The translations under genes and the position numbers were made by a program. This document shows, one piece after another, positions 36,750 to 47,746 of a stretch of DNA of 64,000 nucleotides. The stretch lies in NCBI RefSeq assembly GCF_900156505.1, contig NZ_FTPR01000001.1:1984001-2048000 (forward strand), in the 5' to 3' direction. Origin of the DNA: Yoonia rosea. GTDB lineage: Bacteria; Pseudomonadota; Alphaproteobacteria; Rhodobacterales; Rhodobacteraceae. The first letter of the stretch is position 1. Each line of letters opens with the position of its first letter. The notes below the pieces were generated by a model. The model was not told the origin of the DNA. It saw only the letters and a list, made by a program, of their open reading frames with translations, and ran no database searches.

Positions 36750-37943
36750 ATGAACATTCACGAATATCAGGCCAAAGCCTTGCTGCGCAGCTATGGCGCG
36801 CCCGTCTCTGATGGCCGCCCCGTCACCCGCGCCGAGGATGCCAAAACCGCTGCAGGCGAACTTGATGGCCCGCTGTGGGTTGTCAAAGCCCAGATCCACG
36901 CCGGTGGCCGCGGTAAAGGCAAATTCAAAGAAGCCGACGCCGGCGAAGCTGGCGGTGTGCGTCTGGCCAAATCGGTCGAAGAGGCTGCACAAGAGGCCAA
37001 GAAGATGCTGGGCCGCACATTGGTCACGCACCAGACCGGCCCTGCAGGCAAGCAGGTCAACCGCATCTACATCGAAGACGGCTCAGGCATCGAGACAGAA
37101 ATGTACCTCGCCCTGCTGGTCGATCGTCAAACCAGCCGCATCGGTTTTGTCGTCTCGACCGAAGGCGGCATGGATATCGAAGAAGTGGCCGAGAACACGC
37201 CTGAGAAAATCCTCAACTTCACCGTTGATCCCGCAACGGGCTATCAGCCGTTCCATGGTCGCCGCGTTGCTTTCGCACTGGGCCTGAAAGGCAACCAGAT
37301 CAAGCAGTGCGTGGCACTGATGGGCAACCTCTACCGCGCGTTCACCGAAAAAGACATGGAGATGCTGGAAATCAACCCGCTGATCGTCACAGACGGCGGT
37401 GATCTCAAGGTACTCGACGCCAAGGTCGCCTTTGACGGCAACGCCATCTACCGCCACGCCGATATCGCCGCCCTGCGCGACGAAACCGAAGAAGACCCCA
37501 AGGAACTGGCGGCCTCGAAATTCGACCTGAACTATATCGCGCTCGACGGTGAAATCGGTTGCATGGTCAACGGTGCAGGCCTTGCCATGGCGACGATGGA
37601 CATCATCAAGCTTTACGGGGCCGAACCTGCCAACTTCCTTGACGTGGGCGGCGGCGCGACGAAAGAAAAAGTCACCGAGGCGTTCAAGATCATCACCTCC
37701 GACCCCAACGTCAAAGGCATCCTCGTGAACATCTTCGGCGGCATCATGCGCTGTGACGTCATCGCCGAAGGCGTGATCGCGGCCGTGAAAGAGGTTGGCC
37801 TGCAGGTGCCACTGGTTGTGCGCCTTGAAGGGACGAATGTGGAAAAAGGCAAAGAGATCATCCAGAACTCCGGCCTTGATGTGATCGCAGCGGACGACCT
37901 GAAAGATGGCGCGCAGAAGATCGTGAAAGCCGTCAAAGGGTAA
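36750..37943 (+). CDS. sucC: Succinyl-CoA synthetase (ADP-forming) beta subunit
   Basis: SucC (397 residues) provides the nucleotide-binding and part of the CoA site of succinyl-CoA synthetase. The ATP-grasp domain starts [22 protein letters not shown] and includes [18 protein letters not shown]. The C-terminal domain has [22 protein letters not shown] and [17 protein letters not shown]. Length is standard. The ATG at 36750 is chosen for the conserved NIHEYQAK start. It is the first gene of the suc cluster, 54 bp before sucD. Confidence 0.98.
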   Translation: MNIHEYQAKALLRSYGAPVSDGRPVTRAEDAKTAAGELDGPLWVVKAQIHAGGRGKGKFKEADAGEAGGVRLAKSVEEAAQEAKKMLGRTLVTHQTGPAGKQVNRIYIEDGSGIETEMYLALLVDRQTSRIGFVVSTEGGMDIEEVAENTPEKILNFTVDPATGYQPFHGRRVAFALGLKGNQIKQCVALMGNLYRAFTEKDMEMLEINPLIVTDGGDLKVLDAKVAFDGNAIYRHADIAALRDETEEDPKELAASKFDLNYIALDGEIGCMVNGAGLAMATMDIIKLYGAEPANFLDVGGGATKEKVTEAFKIITSDPNVKGILVNIFGGIMRCDVIAEGVIAAVKEVGLQVPLVVRLEGTNVEKGKEIIQNSGLDVIAADDLKDGAQKIVKAVKG

Positions 37944-37946
37944 TCC

Positions 37947-37970
37947 CGCAGGGTGGGTGCAACCCACGCG
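37947..37970. repeat. Short copy of a dispersed palindromic repeat between sucC and sucD
   Basis: GCAGGGTGGGTGCAACCCACG matches one arm of the 42-bp palindrome at 43822-43863 with small changes (GTAGGGTGGGTGAAACCCACG there), and can itself form a GTGGGT/ACCCAC hairpin. It lies three bases after the sucC stop. Confidence 0.7.
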
Positions 37971-37997
37971 ATGCAAAGATTTTAAGGAGCCACCAAC

Positions 37998-38879
37998 ATG
38001 GCCATTCTCGTAAACGAAAACACCAAAGTGATCTGTCAGGGCCTTACCGGTTCACAGGGCACATTCCACTCCGAGCAAGCGATTGCCTACGGCACCAAAA
38101 TGGTCGGCGGCGTGACCCCCGGCAAAGGCGGTCAGACCCACCTCGACCTGCCGATCTTCAACTCGGTGCATGAAGCCAAACATGTGACCGAGGCCAACGC
38201 CTCTGTCATCTACGTGCCGCCGCCCTTTGCGGCTGACTCGATCCTCGAAGCGATTGACGCCGAAATGGAACTGATCATCTGTATCACCGAAGGCATCCCC
38301 GTGCTTGACATGATGCGCGTGAAGAAAGCGCTGGAAGGATCGACATCGCGCCTCATCGGGCCAAACTGCCCGGGCGTCATCACGCCTGATGCGTGCAAAA
38401 TCGGCATCATGCCCGGCCATATCCACAAGCGCGGCTCGGTCGGCGTTGTGTCGCGTTCCGGCACCCTGACTTATGAGGCCGTAAAACAGACATCCGACAG
38501 CGGCTTGGGCCAGTCCACCGCCGTCGGTATCGGCGGCGACCCCATCAAAGGGACTGAGCATATCGACGTGCTGGATATGTTCCTTGATGACGACGAAACG
38601 CATTCGATCATCATGATCGGCGAAATCGGCGGATCAGCCGAGGAGGAAGCCGCCGAATTCCTGACCCAGCAGAAGAAAAAAGGCCGCTGGAAGCCAACAG
38701 CCGGTTTCATCGCAGGCCGCACAGCGCCTCCGGGCCGCCGCATGGGCCACGCCGGTGCGATCGTCGCGGGCGGCAAGGGCGACGCAGAAAGCAAGATCGA
38801 AGCGATGAAATCCGCGGGGATCGTGGTCGCGGATAGCCCAGCGACGCTGGGCGAGGCTGTCCTCAAGGCGATTGGGTAA
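37998..38879 (+). CDS. sucD: Succinyl-CoA synthetase alpha subunit
   Basis: SucD (293 residues) carries the phosphohistidine of succinyl-CoA synthetase. The CoA-binding Rossmann domain has [22 protein letters not shown] at residues 12-33 and the active His is in [19 protein letters not shown] near residue 250. AAGGAG precedes the ATG. It pairs with SucC upstream; downstream lies an AT-rich sulfotransferase-like gene instead of sucA directly. Confidence 0.98.
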   Translation: MAILVNENTKVICQGLTGSQGTFHSEQAIAYGTKMVGGVTPGKGGQTHLDLPIFNSVHEAKHVTEANASVIYVPPPFAADSILEAIDAEMELIICITEGIPVLDMMRVKKALEGSTSRLIGPNCPGVITPDACKIGIMPGHIHKRGSVGVVSRSGTLTYEAVKQTSDSGLGQSTAVGIGGDPIKGTEHIDVLDMFLDDDETHSIIMIGEIGGSAEEEAAEFLTQQKKKGRWKPTAGFIAGRTAPPGRRMGHAGAIVAGGKGDAESKIEAMKSAGIVVADSPATLGEAVLKAIG

Positions 38880-38905
38880 GCCGCCAGCGGCGAAGGAGTG
38901 AAAAT

Positions 38906-39595
38906 TTGGTTCTCGTCTGCCACAGTAAAGAATTGGTTTACTTAAAGACCAACAAGACTGCAGGAACATCCGTTGAGATGTTCCTGCAATCGGCACTGTC
39001 TGGTCAAAAAGTAAGCGAGAAACAACACTCCTCCATCGACGGTGATCTCATTGTCGGGCATCGGCTCTTGTCCAAGAAAGAGCAGACCAAAGACGACATG
39101 ACTTGGTACCCTCATATGACTGCGGAAAAGGTCTGCGCGGCTTTGGGAAGCGACAAGTTCGAGAGTTATCTCAAGGTCGCGTGCGTGCGTAATCCGTATG
39201 ACCTGGTGATATCACGGTTTCATTGGAACAACACGCGGTTAGGTATCTCACACAAGGGCGATGATCACGCCAAAGTACGCGCTGCATTCGAAAAATTTCT
39301 CCTTGGTGCAGAGTTTACAAACAGCGCCGACGTGGTTTTCATAGGGGACCGCTTTGTACCAGATGTTCTAATCAGGTTCGAAGAATTAGTCGCTGACCTT
39401 CAAACACTATGTAGCCGGCTAGGCATCTCATTCGCCCCCCAGCACCTACCGTTGACAAAAAATACCAAGCCGCAACGTGGCGAGATGAGGGTTGCTGACT
39501 ACTACACAGATAAAACATGCGATCTAGTACAGGATAAGTTTGAATGGTTGTTTCAATATGCCAACTACGAAACTGCTATTCCTCTTAGCTCCTGA
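38906..39595 (+). CDS. Sulfotransferase-family protein, AT-rich insertion in the suc cluster
   Basis: This 229-residue protein has features of PAPS-dependent sulfotransferases (Sulfotransfer_2-like): the 5'-phosphosulfate loop YLKTNKTAGTSVEMFL at residues 12-27 and the 3'-phosphate region KVACVRNPYDLVISRFHWNN near residue 90. The start is probably TTG at 38906 with GGAG upstream. Its GC content is clearly lower (about 43% in sampled lines) than that of sucD and sucA, and codon use differs, which suggests recent transfer. It sits between sucD and sucA in the same direction. Sulfate acceptor is unknown, perhaps a surface glycan. Confidence 0.78.
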   Translation: MVLVCHSKELVYLKTNKTAGTSVEMFLQSALSGQKVSEKQHSSIDGDLIVGHRLLSKKEQTKDDMTWYPHMTAEKVCAALGSDKFESYLKVACVRNPYDLVISRFHWNNTRLGISHKGDDHAKVRAAFEKFLLGAEFTNSADVVFIGDRFVPDVLIRFEELVADLQTLCSRLGISFAPQHLPLTKNTKPQRGEMRVADYYTDKTCDLVQDKFEWLFQYANYETAIPLSS

Positions 39596-39660
39596 ACGAA
39601 GCCTATCATCAGGTAAACACAAATTCTTAGCCGTACTCTTCAGATGAAGCGAGAAACAAT

Positions 39661-42617
39661 ATGAACGATCACTCCCCCAACGACGTGTTCCACGCCTCCT
39701 CGTTCCTGCAAGGGCACAACGCGGAATATGTGGAACAACTCTACGCCCGCTATGCCGACAATCCCGGTGCTGTTGATGAAAGCTGGCAGGCGTTCTTCAG
39801 ATCCTTGGGTGATACCCCTGCCGATGCCAAGGCCGAGGCCGCGGGTCCATCTTGGGCGCGTAGCGATTGGCCACCTGTTCCGAACGATGACCTGACCGCA
39901 GCCCTCGATGGACAGTGGCCAGCTGAACCCGAAGCGGCTGGCAAGAAAATCAAAGAAAAAGCCGCTGAAAAAGGCGTGACACTGGACGAAAATCAGGTCC
40001 GCAACGCCGTGCTGGACAGTATCCGTGCGCTGATGATTATCCGCGCCTACCGTATTCGTGGCCACCTGATTGCAGACCTCGATCCTCTGGGTATGCGGGA
40101 GAACGTTCCGCACCCCGAGCTGGACCCGAAATCCTATGGCTTTACCGCCGCCGACATGGACCGTCTGATCTTTATCGACAACGTGCTTGGTCTCGAAGTC
40201 GCCACCATGAACGAAATCATGGCGATCGTGCAGCGCACCTATTGCGGCACGTTTGCCCTGCAGTACATGCATATTTCGAACCCCGAAGAGGCCGGTTGGC
40301 TGAAAGAGCGCATTGAAGGCTATGGCAAGGAAATCGCCTTCACCAAGGAAGGGCGCAAGGCGATCCTGAACTCATTGGTGCAGGCCGAGGGGTTCGAGAA
40401 ATTCCTGCACGTCAAATACATGGGTACCAAGCGTTTCGGCCTTGATGGCGGCGAAAGCCTGATCCCTGCGATGGAACAGATCATCAAACGCGGTGGTCAG
40501 TTGGGCCTTGAGGATATCGTCATCGGGATGCCACACCGTGGCCGTTTGTCCGTGCTCGCCAATGTGATGCAAAAACCCTACCGCGCGATCTTCAACGAAT
40601 TTCAGGGCGGATCATTCAAACCTGAGGATGTGGACGGCTCGGGCGACGTAAAATACCACCTTGGCGCCTCATCCGACCGCGCCTTTGATGATAACTCTGT
40701 TCATTTGTCGCTGACGGCAAACCCCTCGCACCTTGAGGCAGTGAACCCGGTCGTTCTGGGCAAGGTCCGCGCCAAGCAGGACCAGAAAAACGACAAGGAT
40801 CGCACCAAGGTCATGGCCGTGCTGTTGCATGGTGATGCGGCCTTTGCTGGTCAAGGTGTTGTGGCCGAGGGCTTTGGCCTGTCGGGCCTCAAAGGACACA
40901 AGACCGGCGGCACGATGCATATCGTGGTGAACAACCAGATCGGCTTTACCACCGCGCCGCATTTCAGCCGTTCCTCCCCTTACCCTACCGATATTGCGCT
41001 GATGGTTGAGGCACCGATCTTCCACGTGAACGGCGACGACCCAGAGGCCGTGGTCCACGCCGCCCGCGTCGCGACCGAATTCCGCCAGAAATTCCACAAG
41101 GACGTGGTGCTGGATATCATCTGCTACCGCCGCTTTGGTCACAACGAAGGCGACGAGCCGATGTTCACCAATCCGGTGATGTACAAAAAGATCAAAAAGC
41201 AAAAGACCACGCTGACGCTCTACACCGAACGTCTGGTGCGCGACGGGCTGATCCCCGAAGGCGAAATCGAGGACATGAAAGCCGCGTTCCAAGCCTATCT
41301 GAACGAGGAATTCGAGGCCGGCAAAACCTACAAACCCAATAAGGCAGACTGGCTGGACGGCAAGTGGTCACATCTGGACCGCAACAAGGACGACTATCAG
41401 CGCGGTGCCACTGCAATTGAAGAAAAGACCTTTGCAGACATCGGCAAGGCGCTGACCAAAGCGCCCGAGAATTTCCCGTTGCACAAGACTGTTGCACGCC
41501 TGCTTGATGCCAAGGCCACCATGTTTGAAACCGGCGAAGGGATCGACTGGGCCACCGGCGAGGCGCTGGCCTTTGGCTCGCTTCTGACCGAAGGCTATCC
41601 GGTGCGCCTTTCAGGGCAGGACAGTACACGCGGCACTTTCAGCCAGCGGCATTCCGGCCTGATCAATCAGGACAACGAAGAGCGCTACTACCCGCTCAAC
41701 CATATCCGCGAAGGCCAGGCGAATTACGAAGTCATCGATTCGATGCTGTCGGAATATGCGGTGCTGGGCTTTGAATATGGGTATTCGCTGGCGGAACCCA
41801 ATGCGCTGACCCTGTGGGAAGCACAGTTCGGCGATTTCGCCAATGGCGCGCAAATCATGTTCGACCAGTTCATCAGTTCTGGCGAAAGCAAATGGCTGCG
41901 CATGTCGGGCCTCGTGTGTCTGTTGCCACATGGCTACGAAGGACAAGGGCCCGAACACTCCAGCGCGCGTCTGGAACGGTTCCTGACCATGTGCGGCGGC
42001 GACAACTGGATCGTGGCCAACTGCACAACACCTGCGAACTATTTCCACCTGCTGCGCCGGCAGTTGCACCGCACCTACCGCAAACCGCTGATCCTGATGA
42101 CACCCAAGTCGCTGTTGCGGCACAAACTGGCCGTGTCCAAGAAAGAGGAATTCACCACCGGTTCCAGCTTCCACCGCGTGCTCTGGGATGATGCCCAGCA
42201 GGGGAATTCGGACACCAAACTGGTGGCGGATGACAAAATCAAACGGGTCGTGATGTGTTCGGGCAAGGTCTATTACGACCTGCTGGAAGAGCGTGACGCG
42301 CGCGGGATCGACGATGTCTACATCCTGCGGTTCGAGCAGTTCTACCCATTCCCTGCGCAATCGGCGATGAAAGAACTCGAACGGTTCAAGAATGCCGAAA
42401 TGGTCTGGTGTCAGGAAGAGCCGCGCAATCAGGGGGCGTGGACGTTCATGGAACCCAATATCGAATGGGTGCTGACGCGGTCCAAAGCCAAACACACTCG
42501 GCCCACCTACGTGGGGCGCACCGCCGCCGCCTCGCCTGCGACAGGTCTGGCCAGCAAACACAAAGCAGAACAAACAGCGCTCGTGAATGACGCGTTGACC
42601 ATCGAAGGAACAAAGTA

Positions 42618-42618
<1 letters not shown>
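39661..42618 (+). CDS. sucA: 2-oxoglutarate dehydrogenase E1 component
   Basis: SucA (985 residues) is the thiamine-diphosphate E1 of the 2-oxoglutarate dehydrogenase complex. The N-terminal E2-binding segment is [30 protein letters not shown]. The TPP/substrate region includes [18 protein letters not shown] near residue 290 and the diphosphate motif [17 protein letters not shown] near 390. The C-terminal half has [16 protein letters not shown] and [21 protein letters not shown]. The sucB ATG overlaps its stop, and lpdA (E3) follows 2.7 kb later. Confidence 0.98.
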
Positions 42619-43814
<1,196 letters not shown>

Positions 43815-43821
43815 TGGTTCG

Positions 43822-43863
43822 CGTGGGTTTCACCCACCCTACGTAGGGTGGGTGAAACCCACG
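43822..43863. repeat. 42-bp perfect palindrome (dispersed repeat) after sucB
   Basis: Two 21-bp arms are exact reverse complements without a spacer; the right arm reads GTAGGGTGGGTGAAACCCAC plus G. The transcript would form a long hairpin, so it may terminate or stabilise sucAB mRNA. A related half-copy is at 37947. Elements of this form (GGGTGGGTGMAACCCAC) are familiar as scattered intergenic repeats in Rhodobacteraceae. Confidence 0.85.
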
Positions 43864-43888
43864 GGCCAAAAATGCGAAAGGAAATCCC

Positions 43889-44275
43889 ATGACACCTGAA
43901 CTGCAATACCTCGTCTATGCCGTCATCCTCCTCGTTGTGCATGTCCTCGTGCAGGCCACGTTCAGCGACCTCAGCAAAGGCATCGGTTGGGCGCTGGGGC
44001 CACAGGATGAAAACCGCGACCAGAGTGTCGTCGCTGGTCGCATCCAACGCGCCTTGCGCAATTATCTGGAAACCTTGCCGGCTTTCATTGCATTGGCACT
44101 GGTGCTTGCCGTGACCGAATTGGGCAACGCCACCTCCGCTCTTGGTGCAGCCGTCTGGTTCTGGGCCCGTGTTGCCTATGTTCCCGCCTATGCCTCTGGC
44201 ATTCCGCTGGTCCGCTCGGTTGCGTTTTTTGCATCACTGGCAGGACTGGTGATGATGATCCTGCCGCTGCTTTGA
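43889..44275 (+). CDS. MAPEG family membrane protein 1
   Basis: This 128-residue protein has four hydrophobic helices. It shows the MAPEG pattern: an RIQRALRNYLETLPAFIALALVLAVTE segment in which R-x-x-R/N-x-x-E-x-x-P-x-F contacts glutathione in characterised members, then AAVWFWARVAYVPAYASGIPLVRS. Human relatives are glutathione transferases and eicosanoid synthases; bacterial substrates are unknown. A paralogue sharing the MTPEL start lies at 44813, separated by an unrelated AT-rich gene. Confidence 0.88.
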   Translation: MTPELQYLVYAVILLVVHVLVQATFSDLSKGIGWALGPQDENRDQSVVAGRIQRALRNYLETLPAFIALALVLAVTELGNATSALGAAVWFWARVAYVPAYASGIPLVRSVAFFASLAGLVMMILPLL

Positions 44276-44316
44276 TCTGATTACTGTGTTCGGTCAATCT
44301 GCTTCACAAAACCCAA

Positions 44317-44360
44317 GGCAGCGCCCGGACCTCGGGGCGGGCGCTGCCCGGCAAGCCGGG
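44317..44360. terminator. Two overlapping GC-rich hairpins between the MAPEG gene and the AT-rich insert
   Basis: GGCAGCGCCC pairs with GGGCGCTGCC (44317-44348, 10 bp, 12-nt loop), and the overlapping CCCGGC aa GCCGGG (44347-44360) is an alternative. No U-run follows (the next bases are CGGGAGACTT, the ribosome site of the next gene), so this may modulate translation or mark a terminator that lost its tail. Confidence 0.55.
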
Positions 44361-44375
44361 CGGGAGACTTAATGG

Positions 44376-44816
44376 ATGAGTGTTTACGACGAAACAATTT
44401 TCCATATTTGGAAAATATTCGAAAAACGCTGCTACTACCTCATGAGTGCAGCAGGAGCAGGCATCGGCTATTCAATTGCAACCATTCAACCAGAAATCAC
44501 TCTGGTTGAAACTCGCTTGCTGTTGGCCTCGTTAGTGTTCTGGGCGCTCAGCTTTTTCTCAGGCCTCGCAGTGATTTCCAATCTTAGGGCAATAATTGGG
44601 TTCCATTCTGTGACCCCGAAACACCTTCAAGAAAGTATCCAGGCAGGCGTAGACGAGCACTTACAGCTGTTAAAAAATATCGACCTCTTGGCAGGTGAAC
44701 TGCAAAAGCGTAACAAATTCTATCATTCGTTGCAGATTACTTTGATAGCGCTAGCAGCCGTTTTGCTCGTAATGAGCAAAGTAGACATTTCTGTAGCAAT
44801 GGGCTTTCAAACATGA
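44376..44816 (+). CDS. Unrecognised AT-rich membrane protein between two MAPEG genes
   Basis: This 146-residue protein has three hydrophobic segments (YYLMSAAGAGIGYSIATI, LLLASLVFWALSFFSGLAVI and LQITLIALAAVLLVMS). A helical stretch between the second and third may face the cytoplasm. GC content is near 43% in sampled lines, well below the flanking genes. GGGAGA precedes the ATG, and the stop overlaps the next MAPEG gene (ATGA). The family is unknown to me. Base composition suggests foreign origin, yet it is translationally coupled to its neighbour. Confidence 0.72.
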   Translation: MSVYDETIFHIWKIFEKRCYYLMSAAGAGIGYSIATIQPEITLVETRLLLASLVFWALSFFSGLAVISNLRAIIGFHSVTPKHLQESIQAGVDEHLQLLKNIDLLAGELQKRNKFYHSLQITLIALAAVLLVMSKVDISVAMGFQT

Positions 44817-45223
44817 CACCCGAACTCACCGTTCTCGCCCTTGCCGCCCTCCTGCAAGGTATCCAATTCGCGCTGATGGCGATCCCTGCCAATCTCGAGC
44901 TTGGCCCCGGCAAAACCATGTCACCCCGTGATGCGAGCCGCATGGGTAAACCCCTCGTCGAACAAGTCAGTGACAAGACGGCACGCCTTTTCCGCGCCCT
45001 CAACAACCACTTCGAAGGCCTGATCCTGTTCACCATTGCCGTCGTCGTCATCACCCTTGGCGACAAAGCCACAGGATTTTCCGCCATCTGCGCGTGGACC
45101 TATCTGGTCGCCCGCGTCCTCTATGTCCCGGCCTATTACTTCGGCCTGACACCGTGGCGGTCAATCATTTGGTTTGTGGGGTTCACCTCAACCATGCTGA
45201 TGATACTGTCAGCCCTGATATGA
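44813..45223 (+). CDS. MAPEG family membrane protein 2
   Basis: This 136-residue four-helix membrane protein is paralogous to the one at 43889. It has MTPELTVLALAALLQGIQFALMAIPANLELG at the start, RLFRALNNHFEGLILFTIAVVVITLG as the glutathione-contact helix and WTYLVARVLYVPAYYFGLTPWRS near the end. The R-x-x-N-x-x-E pattern is kept. It begins inside the stop of the preceding AT-rich gene and ends 63 bp before lpdA, in a stretch of phased repeats. Substrate unknown. Confidence 0.88.
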   Translation: MTPELTVLALAALLQGIQFALMAIPANLELGPGKTMSPRDASRMGKPLVEQVSDKTARLFRALNNHFEGLILFTIAVVVITLGDKATGFSAICAWTYLVARVLYVPAYYFGLTPWRSIIWFVGFTSTMLMILSALI

Positions 45224-45230
45224 CAAATTG

Positions 45231-45272
45231 TATGTACAGGTTGTGTACGCGCTGTGTACGCCCTGTGACACC
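45231..45272 (+). promoter_or_regulatory. Four 11-bp phased direct repeats before lpdA
   Basis: TATGTACAG (45231), TGTGTACGC (45242), TGTGTACGC (45253) and TGTGACACC (45264) recur with a strict 11-bp period, about one helical turn, and end 14 bases before the lpdA ATG. The middle two are identical; the outer two match partly. They could be a cooperative regulator site or a curved-DNA element. They overlap the likely leader, so transcription roadblock is possible. Confidence 0.6.
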
Positions 45273-45286
45273 CTAAAGGAGACCCC

Positions 45287-46675
45287 ATGTCCAGCTATGA
45301 CGTCATCGTAATCGGCGCCGGCCCCGGCGGCTATGTTTGTGCTATTCGCTGTGCCCAATTGGGCATGAAGGTGGCTTGCGTCGAAGGCCGTGAAACGCTG
45401 GGCGGCACCTGCTTGAACGTGGGCTGCATCCCGTCCAAGGCGATGCTGCACGCAACCCATATGCTGCACGAGGCCGAGCACAATTTCGCAACCATGGGCC
45501 TGAAGGGCAAAGCACCCTCGGTCGATTGGAAACAGATGCTGTCCTATAAGGCCGAGACGATTGCACAAAACACCGGCGGCATCGAATTTCTGTTCAAAAA
45601 GAACAAGGTCGACTGGCTGAAAGGCTGGGGGTCAATCCCCGAAGCGGGCAAGGTGAAAGTCGGCGACGAGGTTCACGAGGCCAAGCATATCGTCATCGCC
45701 TCCGGCTCCGAGGCCGCCTCGCTACCGGGTGTTGAAGTCGACGAAAAAACTGTCGTGACTTCCACAGGTGCGCTGGAACTGGGCAAGATCCCCAAGAAAC
45801 TTGTTGTGATCGGCGCAGGTGTGATCGGGCTTGAGCTTGGCTCGGTCTATGCCCGTCTGGGCGCAGAGGTTGAAGTGGTCGAATTCCTTGATGGCATCAC
45901 CCCCGGCATGGACAAGGAAATCGCCCGTCAGTTCCAGAAAATGCTGACGAAACAGGGGCTGAAATTCACACTTGGTGCGGCTGTGCAGGGCGTCGAAGTC
46001 AAGAACAACAAGGCCACCGTCACCTATAAACTGCGCAAGGACGACAGCGAACATACACTGCAAGCTGATACCGTTCTCGTCGCGACAGGGCGCAAACCCT
46101 ATACCAAGGGGCTGGGTCTGGAAGAACTGGGCGTTGAGATGTCCGAGCGCGGCCAGATCAAGACCGACGGCAAATATGCAACCAATGTCGCAGGCATCTA
46201 TGCCATCGGCGACACGATTGCAGGCCCGATGCTGGCCCATAAAGCCGAAGACGAAGGCATGGCCGTCGCCGAGGGTATCGCCGGGCAGCACCCGCATGTG
46301 AACTACGGCGTCATCCCTGGTGTCATCTACACCCACCCCGAGGTGGCGAATGTGGGCGAGACCGAAGAGACCCTGAAAGAACAAGGGCGTAAATATAAGG
46401 TTGGGAAATTCCCCTTCATGGGTAATGCCCGTGCAAAGGCCAATTTTGCAGGCGACGGTTTCGTGAAAATCCTTGTGGATGCAACGACCGACCGTGTGCT
46501 TGGCGCGCATATCATCGGCCCGATGGCAGGTGACCTGATCCATGAAATCTGCGTTGCCATGGAATTCGGTGCCGCTGCCGAAGATCTCGCACGCACCTGC
46601 CATGCGCACCCCACCTACTCCGAGGCCGTGCGCGAAGCCGCCCTTGCATGCGGTGACGGCGCGATACACGCCTAG
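45287..46675 (+). CDS. lpdA: Dihydrolipoyl dehydrogenase (E3)
   Basis: This 462-residue FAD disulfide oxidoreductase regenerates lipoyl groups for 2-oxoglutarate dehydrogenase and perhaps other complexes. It has the FAD motif [14 protein letters not shown], redox pair [13 protein letters not shown] near residues 40-52, NAD motif [19 protein letters not shown] near 175, [21 protein letters not shown] near 310, and the C-terminal His-Glu dyad in [22 protein letters not shown] precedes the ATG. A hairpin at 46687 ends the unit. Confidence 0.98.
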   Translation: MSSYDVIVIGAGPGGYVCAIRCAQLGMKVACVEGRETLGGTCLNVGCIPSKAMLHATHMLHEAEHNFATMGLKGKAPSVDWKQMLSYKAETIAQNTGGIEFLFKKNKVDWLKGWGSIPEAGKVKVGDEVHEAKHIVIASGSEAASLPGVEVDEKTVVTSTGALELGKIPKKLVVIGAGVIGLELGSVYARLGAEVEVVEFLDGITPGMDKEIARQFQKMLTKQGLKFTLGAAVQGVEVKNNKATVTYKLRKDDSEHTLQADTVLVATGRKPYTKGLGLEELGVEMSERGQIKTDGKYATNVAGIYAIGDTIAGPMLAHKAEDEGMAVAEGIAGQHPHVNYGVIPGVIYTHPEVANVGETEETLKEQGRKYKVGKFPFMGNARAKANFAGDGFVKILVDATTDRVLGAHIIGPMAGDLIHEICVAMEFGAAAEDLARTCHAHPTYSEAVREAALACGDGAIHA

Positions 46676-46686
46676 ATTTTGCGGAC

Positions 46687-46711
46687 TGGACCGGCCTTTT
46701 GTGCCGGTCCA
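46687..46711 (+). terminator. Hairpin terminator after lpdA
   Basis: TGGACCGGC pairs perfectly with GCCGGTCCA (9 bp, 7-nt loop containing CTTTTGT) 11 bases after the lpdA stop. No U-run follows, so efficiency is uncertain. The 200 bases from here to 46910 hold no gene that I can support. Confidence 0.6.
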
Positions 46712-46909
46712 TGCCAACCCCGGTCCAGATGGGGGACGGTTCTCAGGCAGGCAATTTTAGCTGCACCCAGAGAACACTTGCTGCAAAAACAGCACATTGG
46801 ACGTGCAATTTCTTGCTTTTCGGGGGTTTTCAGAGAGATAACAGGGACAACTGCGGTCGTTTTCTGCCTTGATAGCGGCGACCGTTAATAGTGAGTCCGA
46901 GAATACCGC

Positions 46910-47746
46910 ATGAAGCGTTTCATTGTTGCCCTCTTCCTGAGTTTCCTCATCACTGGTCCAGCGCAGGCATGGACAGCGAACTCTGGGATTTTCTCGGATC
47001 TGGAGTACGTCGCAGGCACCGATATCAACGCCCGTAATGGCGAATCCCTTTCGCTTTGCCATAAAACAAAAGATATCCGGATTTTGGGATATACGGTTTC
47101 CAGCAACATCCTTGGCTATGTTCTATCCACCGACCGTTGCACAGGACAAATCGAACGGCCCTTCAGCCCGCAGCAAATGGAAACGGCGCAGTCATTGAAC
47201 TTGATTGACGCGAGCCTGCCTTCTGTGGCGCGCAACAGCCTACAACGGACCATTCAGAATTATAGTATTTGGGTCGCAATCAGCCTTGCCCTCATTGCTG
47301 TCATCTGGCGGCGCATGAAATCGTTGCTCGGTCTCGACCCCACCGCACCGATGCGCAAAAAAGCGACACAGCGGATTCTGACGGCAATGTGCTATGTCGG
47401 CAAATGCGACGGGATTGTTGCATCGAATGAAATTGCGCTGATCACCAAAGCAGCAAGCCGTCTGACGCGGACCAACATTCCGTCCACAGAGGTTATTCGC
47501 ATCACCGACCATATTGACCTGAACCTGACACCACAGGACTTCATCAATTTTGGAAAAGGTCTGCGCGATTCAGAGAAAGATGTCATGATGCGCGGTGCGT
47601 TCTTTGTGGCGCTTTCAAGCGGGCGGATCATTCCGAGCGAATACGCCTTTATCACCAACCTGTCCTATGGGATCGGCATGCCCGGCGAGGATTTCCGGCG
47701 GGTGATGAACCTCGCCCTTGAAGATCTCGATATCTACGGAACCTAA
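46910..47746 (+). CDS. Membrane protein with C-terminal TerB-like domain
   Basis: This 278-residue protein has a signal-like N-terminus (RFIVALFLSFLITGPAQAW), an approximately 90-residue periplasmic region with two cysteines (SLSLCHKTKD and STDRCTGQI), and one transmembrane helix (YSIWVAISLALIAVIW near residue 120). The cytoplasmic C-terminal domain is similar in pattern to TerB/DnaJ-associated helical domains (RILTAMCYVGKCDGIVASNEIALITKAA...., with the acidic KCDGIVASNE loop). The topology suggests a sensor or scaffold, but I know no characterised homologue. It overlaps the convergent gntR gene by 4 bases. Confidence 0.72.
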   Translation: MKRFIVALFLSFLITGPAQAWTANSGIFSDLEYVAGTDINARNGESLSLCHKTKDIRILGYTVSSNILGYVLSTDRCTGQIERPFSPQQMETAQSLNLIDASLPSVARNSLQRTIQNYSIWVAISLALIAVIWRRMKSLLGLDPTAPMRKKATQRILTAMCYVGKCDGIVASNEIALITKAASRLTRTNIPSTEVIRITDHIDLNLTPQDFINFGKGLRDSEKDVMMRGAFFVALSSGRIIPSEYAFITNLSYGIGMPGEDFRRVMNLALEDLDIYGT

